Positions 6,730 through 10,585 of a stretch of DNA of 10,585 nt are shown here, piece after piece. The notes beneath the pieces are model-generated. The model worked only from the letters and a program-made list of their open reading frames with translations. It did no database searches and was not told where the DNA came from. Position numbers and translations under genes: made by a program. Positions within the stretch are counted from its first letter, which is position 1. The number at the start of each line of letters is the position of its first letter. Origin of the DNA: Bordetella parapertussis (lineage in GTDB: Bacteria > Pseudomonadota > Gammaproteobacteria > Burkholderiales > Burkholderiaceae_B); assembly GCA_945862495.1 (NCBI GenBank), contig CAMAYM010000089.1:1-10585 (forward strand), in the 5' to 3' direction.

Positions 6730-7816
6730 AAATCTGAAATTGATTTAAACGCTCTAAACGATTGAGCTGGGCGCCTTTGCGTAGCCCTGGAAATAGAATC
6801 GTGATCTTGACGCCCTTTAACTGCGGAACACTGACCAGATTCCACCATGCACCATGTGCACGCGCGATCTCACGCACCAGTGCCAATCCGAGTCCAGAGC
6901 CACCCGCCAAGGCATCTGAGGCACGATAAAAGGCATCGAACACCCTACTTTGATCCGCCAAGCTGATGCCGCATCCATCGTCCTCAATCGATAAAGTCGG
7001 TGGCGTCTCAGTCACGATGAGTCGAATACGGTGCGCACCCTTGGCGTAACGGATTGAATTATCTATCAGATTGCCCAATAGCTCTCTGAGCAAAACCGGA
7101 TCTCCTTCAATCCAAATGGGATGCTCTGGCGCCTCAAGCTGCAAATCAATATGAGAGGCCTGTGTGCGTTCGAGCCACTCCGCACCGCAAGTACGGGTCC
7201 AGTCAGACAAATCCAGCAGAACAAAATGATCTTGAGGACGTCCCTCGGGATCGACGCGCGCAAGGAGTAATAATTGTGTACCCATTCGAATCATGCGATC
7301 TGTCACACTTTTGATACGCTCCGCGCGCTCTCGAATATCCGGGGGTAATGGCTGGGCCAGCATCAACTCGGACTCGAGCTTAAGCCCTGCAAGCGGGGTT
7401 TTAAGTTGATGTGCAGCGTGCCCCACGAAGCGGCGCTGCGCCTCAAACGTATCATTTAAACGGGCAAATAATGCATTGGTATGGGTAAGCAGCTGATCGA
7501 ACTCGGTCGGCAAGTTATCCAGCTCCATACGTCCAAGATCCTGCGCTGAGCGCTGCGCAATTTGTTCAGATAGCTGTGCCACAGAAGCCATGCTGCGATT
7601 AACGGCTCTAATGACGACCCAGATCAACAACCCGATCAGAAGAGCCTGTCCAGCCACCATTAACCAAAAAATATCTTCGCGCTGCCACGCATCGGTATCA
7701 AGCTTGTAAGAGACAACCCAGGTCACTGCCTGGTCTAAAAGTACTAAAGCAATGATGGGCGGTAGTAAGCGAAGAATCAATAGCCTTGCCATTGATCCCG
7801 CGACGGGTAACTTCAC
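6728..7816 (-). CDS. Sensor histidine kinase with short extracytoplasmic loop
   Basis: Membrane kinase of the response regulator encoded just upstream. Residues are numbered from a TTG at 7822. TM1 is about 12-38, TM2 about 51-73, a HAMP-like linker about 74-125, the HisKA box HAAHQLKTPL with phospho-His H138, N box NLIDNSIRYA (251-260), G1 DDGCGI (281-286) and G2 GGSGLGLAL (307-315). All catalytic parts are present. Only about 12 residues separate the two membrane segments, so there is no periplasmic sensor domain; ligand sensing must be within the membrane or via a partner. No ATG fits the beginning. The frame opens with TTG (7822), then GTG (7816), then ATG (7792). I choose GTG because AGGTG lies seven bases upstream of it. 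It is co-transcribed with the regulator, 52 bp after the regulator's stop. The signal is not deducible. Confidence 0.9.
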   Translation of the reverse strand: MKLPVAGSMARLLILRLLPPIIALVLLDQAVTWVVSYKLDTDAWQREDIFWLMVAGQALLIGLLIWVVIRAVNRSMASVAQLSEQIAQRSAQDLGRMELDNLPTEFDQLLTHTNALFARLNDTFEAQRRFVGHAAHQLKTPLAGLKLESELMLAQPLPPDIRERAERIKSVTDRMIRMGTQLLLLARVDPEGRPQDHFVLLDLSDWTRTCGAEWLERTQASHIDLQLEAPEHPIWIEGDPVLLRELLGNLIDNSIRYAKGAHRIRLIVTETPPTLSIEDDGCGISLADQSRVFDAFYRASDALAGGSGLGLALVREIARAHGAWWNLVSVPQLKGVKITILFPGLRKGAQLNRLERLNQFQI

Positions 7817-7868
7817 GCGCAAGCACCTAACACGAAAGACTGTTTAGGAGTAATCAAAAACATGGAAC

Positions 7869-8537
7869 CTAAACCTCTAGCTGCAGCATATAACCAAACC
7901 CACGTATGGTTTTGATCGCGACGCCCAGACCCTCAAGTCTTTTGCGGAGCCGATAAATGTAAACCTCGACTGCATTTTCACTAAAATCTGCGTCCATGGC
8001 TGAAAGCGCTTGGGTAATTTGCTGTTTTGTCACGACCTTATCCGCCCGGGACAAAAGCATTTCCAGTACCGACATCTCTCGAACTGAAACCGTCAACAGC
8101 TCTCCTGCCACACGAATTTCACGATGGACGGTGTCGAAACGAAGCGCCCCAAACTCGACAATGGGCACAACAGTTCCGAGGTGTCTGCGTGCGAAGGCAC
8201 GAAAGCGAGCGGCAAGCTCATCAAGCTCGAAGGGTTTTGAAAGATAATCATCTGCCCCAGCGTCAAGTCCCGCAACGCGATCCGCCAAAGTATCTCTTGC
8301 AGTCAAAACAAGTACAGGAATATAGCGGCCTTCAAGCCTAAAAGACTGCAACACCTCCAAGCCGTCCACATCGGGAAGATTGAGATCCAAAACAACTAAA
8401 TCATAGGTATAGTTTTTAATCGCTAGTAATGCACGCTTGCCTTCAGCTAGCCAATCAACGGCATAACCTTGGCTTGTCAGGAACTCTTGCAGAGCCCGAC
8501 CCAGTGTTGCATCATCTTCGATTAGTAAAACTCTCAT
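7869..8537 (-). CDS. OmpR-family response regulator
   Basis: Transcription factor activated by phosphorylation from the downstream kinase. From the ATG at 8537 it has 222 residues. The receiver domain starts MRVLLIEDDATLG with acidic pocket D8/D9, phospho-acceptor D51 (VLDLNLPDVDG), T79 and K101 (LSKPF). The C-terminal winged helix at about 127-220 carries the recognition helix ENAVEVYIYRLRKRL (187-201) and the wing TIRGFGYML. The frame extends to an ATG at 8585, but that would add a 16-residue tail before the canonical receiver start and would run through the inverted repeat and promoter, so 8537 is preferred. It resembles the QseB/PmrA/TctD group; the target genes are unknown. Confidence 0.95.
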   Translation of the reverse strand: MRVLLIEDDATLGRALQEFLTSQGYAVDWLAEGKRALLAIKNYTYDLVVLDLNLPDVDGLEVLQSFRLEGRYIPVLVLTARDTLADRVAGLDAGADDYLSKPFELDELAARFRAFARRHLGTVVPIVEFGALRFDTVHREIRVAGELLTVSVREMSVLEMLLSRADKVVTKQQITQALSAMDADFSENAVEVYIYRLRKRLEGLGVAIKTIRGFGYMLQLEV

Positions 8538-8544
8538 GTACAAG

Positions 8545-8574
8545 ATTCTACTCTCAGAAAGATAGCTTTCTGAA
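8545..8574 (-). promoter_or_regulatory. Promoter and inverted repeat of the two-component operon
   Basis: On the - strand, TTCAGA (8574-8569), an 18-nt spacer and TAGAAT (8550-8545) form a plausible promoter. Its start would be near 8538, at or next to the regulator's ATG, so the mRNA may be leaderless; no Shine-Dalgarno is evident before that ATG. Over the -35 and spacer lies a perfect inverted repeat, TCAGAAAG (8554-8561), ATAG, CTTTCTGA (8566-8573). It could be the operator for autoregulation. It is not followed by a T run, so it is a poor terminator candidate for the upstream tRNA. Confidence 0.45.
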
Positions 8575-8599
8575 AATGAGGGCACTGAAAAGAATTGGG

Positions 8600-8675
8600 T
8601 GGTGGGTGCTACAGGACTCGAACCTGTGACCTACGCCGTGTAAAGGCGCCGCTCTACCAACTGAGCTAAGCACCC
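8600..8675 (-). tRNA. tRNA-Val (anticodon UAC)
   Basis: A full 76-nt cloverleaf on the - strand. Acceptor GGGTGCT (8675-8669) pairs with AGCACCC (8610-8604), then A73 and an encoded CCA (8602-8600). The D arm holds TTAGCTCAGTTGGTAGAGC. The anticodon stem GCGCC/GGCGT encloses loop TTTACAC with anticodon TAC (valine). The T arm is ACAGGTTCGAGTCCTGT. It lies between hupB and the two-component genes. No integrase gene or duplicated 3' end is seen, so it is not a visible attachment site. Confidence 0.97.
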
Positions 8676-8706
8676 CATCGTGTTTCGACCAACAACCGCA
8701 ATCGCT

Positions 8707-8734
8707 GCAATACGCGATTACAAAAGGTCTGCAA
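8707..8734 (-). promoter_or_regulatory. Possible promoter of tRNA-Val
   Basis: TTGCAG (8734-8729), a 16-nt spacer and TATTGC (8712-8707) on the - strand would start about 25 nt before the mature tRNA 5' end, downstream of the hupB terminator. The -10 is weak, so this is tentative. Confidence 0.25.
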
Positions 8735-8765
8735 ACAAAAAATGAGGGAATATCAAACAAAACTT

Positions 8766-8808
8766 AAAAAAACAATGCGGATCGCATTATAGCGAACCGC
8801 ATTGTTTT
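8766..8808 (-). terminator. Strong terminator after hupB
   Basis: AAAACAATGCGG (8769-8780) pairs perfectly with CCGCATTGTTTT (8797-8808). Inside, past an A-A mismatch, TCGC (8782-8785) pairs with GCGA (8792-8795) around ATTATA. Read on the - strand the stem is followed by seven T (8772-8766), a classic intrinsic terminator about 20 nt after the hupB stop. The right arm ends in four T, so weaker function on the + strand is possible. Confidence 0.85.
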
Positions 8809-8826
8809 AGCAACTTACAACGAGAA

Positions 8827-9099
8827 TTAGTTGACTGCGTCTTTAAGAGCCTTGCCTGGACGGAACTTAGGCACTTTGGCTTTTTTGATCTTGATGGCTT
8901 CGCCAGTGCGTGGGTTACGACCTGTGCGCGCCGCACGTGCTGTCACAGCAAAGGTACCGAAACCTACCAACGTTACAGTACCGCCCTTTTTGAGGGTTGT
9001 CTTAACAGCAGCAATCATTGCATCGAGTGAACGACCAGCGGCGGCCTTGGAGATATCAGCCTTGGTGGCAATGTGGTCGATCAATTCGGTTTTGTTCAT
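8827..9099 (-). CDS. hupB: DNA-binding protein HU (beta-type)
   Basis: Nucleoid-associated dimeric protein that bends DNA without strict sequence preference. The 90 residues are the family's exact usual length. The N-terminal helical part MNKTELIDHIATKADISKAAA is followed by the HU/IHF signature beginning GFGTFAV (46-52). The DNA-embracing arm RNPRTG (61-66) carries the intercalating proline P63, and the end KFRPGKALKDAVN is conserved. The RNPRTGEAI arm and length favour HU over IHF subunits. The ATG at 9099 has AGAGG ten bases upstream (9114-9110). Single-gene unit with its own promoter (9199-9227) and terminator (8766-8808). A 97-residue frame on the other strand over the same bases is a shadow. 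Confidence 0.97.
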   Translation of the reverse strand: MNKTELIDHIATKADISKAAAGRSLDAMIAAVKTTLKKGGTVTLVGFGTFAVTARAARTGRNPRTGEAIKIKKAKVPKFRPGKALKDAVN

Positions 9100-9198
9100 A
9101 TTAGTAAGACCTCTAGTGGTTTAAAAAAAGCCAGATGATATTTATCACCCATGCCGTAGTTATAAAGCGCTATTTAATCGTAACAGCACATTTTTATC

Positions 9199-9227
9199 AT
9201 TAAGCCTTGAGAAGCTGCGGCTGTCAA
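9199..9227 (-). promoter_or_regulatory. Promoter of hupB
   Basis: Perfect -35 TTGACA (9227-9222), a 17-nt spacer and CTTAAT (9204-9199) on the - strand, with a T6 tract just upstream of the -35 that could act as an UP element. Start near 9192, giving a leader of about 90 nt. Confidence 0.7.
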
Positions 9228-9251
9228 GAAAAAATGATCGTATCAGCCGCA
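9216..9251. promoter_or_regulatory. Inverted repeat overlapping the hupB -35
   Basis: TGCGGCTG (9216-9223) and CAGCCGCA (9244-9251) are perfect 8-bp inverted arms with a 20-base AT-rich spacer. One arm overlaps the -35 TTGACA by two bases and runs into the promoter spacer; the other lies about 20 bp upstream of it. Two GC-rich half sites in AT-rich surroundings, 28 bp centre to centre, suggest a protein-binding site on the promoter. The protein is unknown. Confidence 0.4.
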
Positions 9252-9396
9252 ACATGATTGATTGTAATGAAATGCGAGGATTTTTTAAAGCTTTGAACAC
9301 TCAATTAAATCAACGTTGGCATCAAATAAAAAATTGCGTTACAAACACTTCAAAAATGCGTTAAAAGCATTTCGAATGTTACTTAATCAGTCATCA
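9252..9396. other. AT-rich gap between hupB promoter region and the PLP enzyme gene
   Basis: No gene is supported here. It contains a direct repeat TGCGTTA (9335-9341 and 9357-9363, 22 bp apart). It also holds a short hairpin AAATGC (9354-9359) / GCATTT (9367-9372), followed on the - strand by five T (9356-9352). The hairpin may be the weak terminator of the PLP enzyme gene ending at 9397. Nothing else is recognised. Confidence 0.35.
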
Positions 9397-10585
9397 TTAT
9401 TTTGAACATTTATCAAATGCTTGAGCAAAGTCATTGATCAAATCCTCTTCATCTTCGATTCCAACAGACAAGCGAATCAAGCCCTCTGCAATCCCCATTT
9501 TTGCTCGCAACGCGGGACCCATTTCATAATAAATCGTTTGCGCCGCAGGTAACGCCAAACTGCGAGTGTCACCAACGTGTGTCGCCAAAATGACAATGTC
9601 GAGATGATTGAGAAAGTCAAGGCTATCAATGCCCTCCTTCAACTCAAAAGCAATCAGATTGCTGAAGCGGTCATTGAACAGTTTCTTGGCACGGTCGTGC
9701 TGCGGGTGGGAGGACAGGCCTGGGTAAGCAACCTTTGCCACGCTTGGGTGCGAGGACAAATATGTCGCAATCGCCATTGCGTTGCTGCATATTTTTCCCA
9801 ATCGCAACGAGAGCGTCTCTGCCCCAACCGCAATCCGGTGCGCCGCGTCGGCTGAAAGCGTCGCGCCCATGTCGCGAAGCCCTTTTTTCTTGATTTGAGT
9901 CAGGCCCCAACCAGTAACAGGACCCTTTTTATAAACATCCAAGATATTCGGACATTTTGTCCAGTCAAAAAGACCCGTATCAGTCAGCGCACCCCCTAAG
10001 GCATGTGCATGTCCGCCGATATGCTTAGAAAGAGAGTTCATCACAAAAGAAGCGCCCACTGAGGCGGGCTTGAATAACCAAGGCGACGTCAAGGTGTTGT
10101 CGACAACGTAAATCAAACCTCGCTCAGCACACAGCTCACCGATTGCCTCAAGATCTGCAATCTGCGTGCCTGGATTGGCGATCGTCTCTGTAAAAACCAT
10201 ACGCGTATTGGGCCGAATGGCGGCTGCAACAGCAGCAATGTCCGTTGGATCCACAAGCGACAGCTCAATACCAAGTAATTCTAAAGTTCCAAATAAACTG
10301 TTGGTGTTGCCAAAGATAAACTGACTCGAAATCAGGTGATCCCCAGCCTTAAGTAAAGTTGTAAATAACGCAGATAATGCGCCCATCCCCGTTGCAAAGC
10401 TGAGGCTTGCCACACCCCCTTCCATCGCCGTGATCTTCTTTTCTAAAGCATCTGTGGTAGGTGTCCCTTGACGCGCATAGGTGTAACCAGGCTTTCCTTG
10501 AAAAACGGCCGCCAACTCTCTAGCATCCGGATATGCATATTGAGAAGAAGTGTGTATGGGCTTATGCACTGCACCATGCTCGACA
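9397..10585 (-). CDS. Cys/Met-metabolism PLP enzyme (cystathionine gamma-synthase / O-acylhomoserine sulfhydrylase family), 5'-truncated by the window edge
   Basis: Cytoplasmic PLP enzyme of the trans-sulfuration family, probably acting on an O-acylhomoserine with sulfide or cysteine to make homocysteine or cystathionine. Numbered from the GTG at 10569: phosphate/PLP contacts YTYARQGTPT (29-38), SFATGMGAL (57-65), ETIANP (128-133), cofactor-binding VVDNT with D157, and Schiff-base lysine K182 in NSLSKHIGGH. The C-terminal part has GDTRSLALPAA and RLSVGIED. The GTG is not the real start: the frame is open to the edge and the five codons before it (VEHGA) fit relatives I recall, so roughly 15-20 N-terminal residues are outside. 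About 390 residues visible is normal. No metX or other sulfur gene adjoins, so choosing between MetB, MetY, MetZ or a lyase is not possible from here. Confidence 0.9.
   Translation of the reverse strand, partial: VEHGAVHKPIHTSSQYAYPDARELAAVFQGKPGYTYARQGTPTTDALEKKITAMEGGVASLSFATGMGALSALFTTLLKAGDHLISSQFIFGNTNSLFGTLELLGIELSLVDPTDIAAVAAAIRPNTRMVFTETIANPGTQIADLEAIGELCAERGLIYVVDNTLTSPWLFKPASVGASFVMNSLSKHIGGHAHALGGALTDTGLFDWTKCPNILDVYKKGPVTGWGLTQIKKKGLRDMGATLSADAAHRIAVGAETLSLRLGKICSNAMAIATYLSSHPSVAKVAYPGLSSHPQHDRAKKLFNDRFSNLIAFELKEGIDSLDFLNHLDIVILATHVGDTRSLALPAAQTIYYEMGPALRAKMGIAEGLIRLSVGIEDEEDLINDFAQAFDKCSK

Noticed and set aside
8554..8573. Inverted repeat as the terminator of tRNA-Val
   Set aside because: No T run follows the stem on the - strand (GAGTAGAATC follows), and it overlaps a better promoter interpretation.
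8600..8675. tRNA-Val as an integration site for a genomic island
   Set aside because: No integrase gene, no duplicated tRNA 3' end and no composition change on either side within the window.
8831..9124. 97-codon open frame on the + strand over hupB
   Set aside because: Overlaps the full length of a certain gene; its open frame follows from hupB codon usage.
1..10585. CRISPR array, insertion sequence, prophage or toxin-antitoxin pair
   Set aside because: No regularly spaced repeats, transposase-like frames, terminal inverted repeats or small paired genes were found on either strand.

Overview
The window looks like an ordinary core-chromosome stretch of a betaproteobacterium, most likely Burkholderiales near Alcaligenaceae/Bordetella. 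This rests on remembered protein similarity and on the linkage murJ-rpsT, DUF3579-argD-argF-argG, hupB-tRNA-Val. I see no mobile element, prophage, CRISPR array or toxin/defence system. Base composition looks even and moderate in GC, with AT-rich intergenic regions.

Left part (1-1680): the 3' three quarters of murJ, the lipid II flippase, runs in from outside the window. It is followed by rpsT (ribosomal protein S20), which has its own good extended -10 promoter, an 80-nt structured leader and a terminator.

Middle (1700-6730): a D-2-hydroxyacid dehydrogenase gene on the + strand faces a convergent DUF3579 gene on the - strand. DUF3579 is divergent from the arginine cluster argD-argF-argG. 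These three encode N-acetylornithine aminotransferase, ornithine carbamoyltransferase and argininosuccinate synthase. Together they cover the acetylornithine, (ornithine), citrulline and argininosuccinate steps; the deacetylation to ornithine and the argH step are encoded elsewhere. The DUF3579/argD divergent region carries striking palindromes. The arg cluster ends in a long nested hairpin with a T6 run, which abuts the stop codon of the convergent kinase gene.

Right part (6728-10585, all - strand): reading leftward, a PLP-dependent Cys/Met-metabolism enzyme (5' end outside the window), hupB (HU), tRNA-Val(UAC), then a two-component system. That system is an OmpR-type response regulator followed by a histidine kinase with an unusually short extracytoplasmic loop. 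hupB has a perfect TTGACA promoter overlapped by an 8-bp inverted repeat and a strong terminator.

No wholly new system is evident. The points most worth a second look are regulatory: the rpsT leader hairpin, a possible small RNA after rpsT, the argD/DUF3579 palindromes, the inverted repeat at the response-regulator promoter with a possibly leaderless start, and the inverted repeat over the hupB -35. The linkage of the uncharacterised DUF3579 protein to arginine genes is also of interest.
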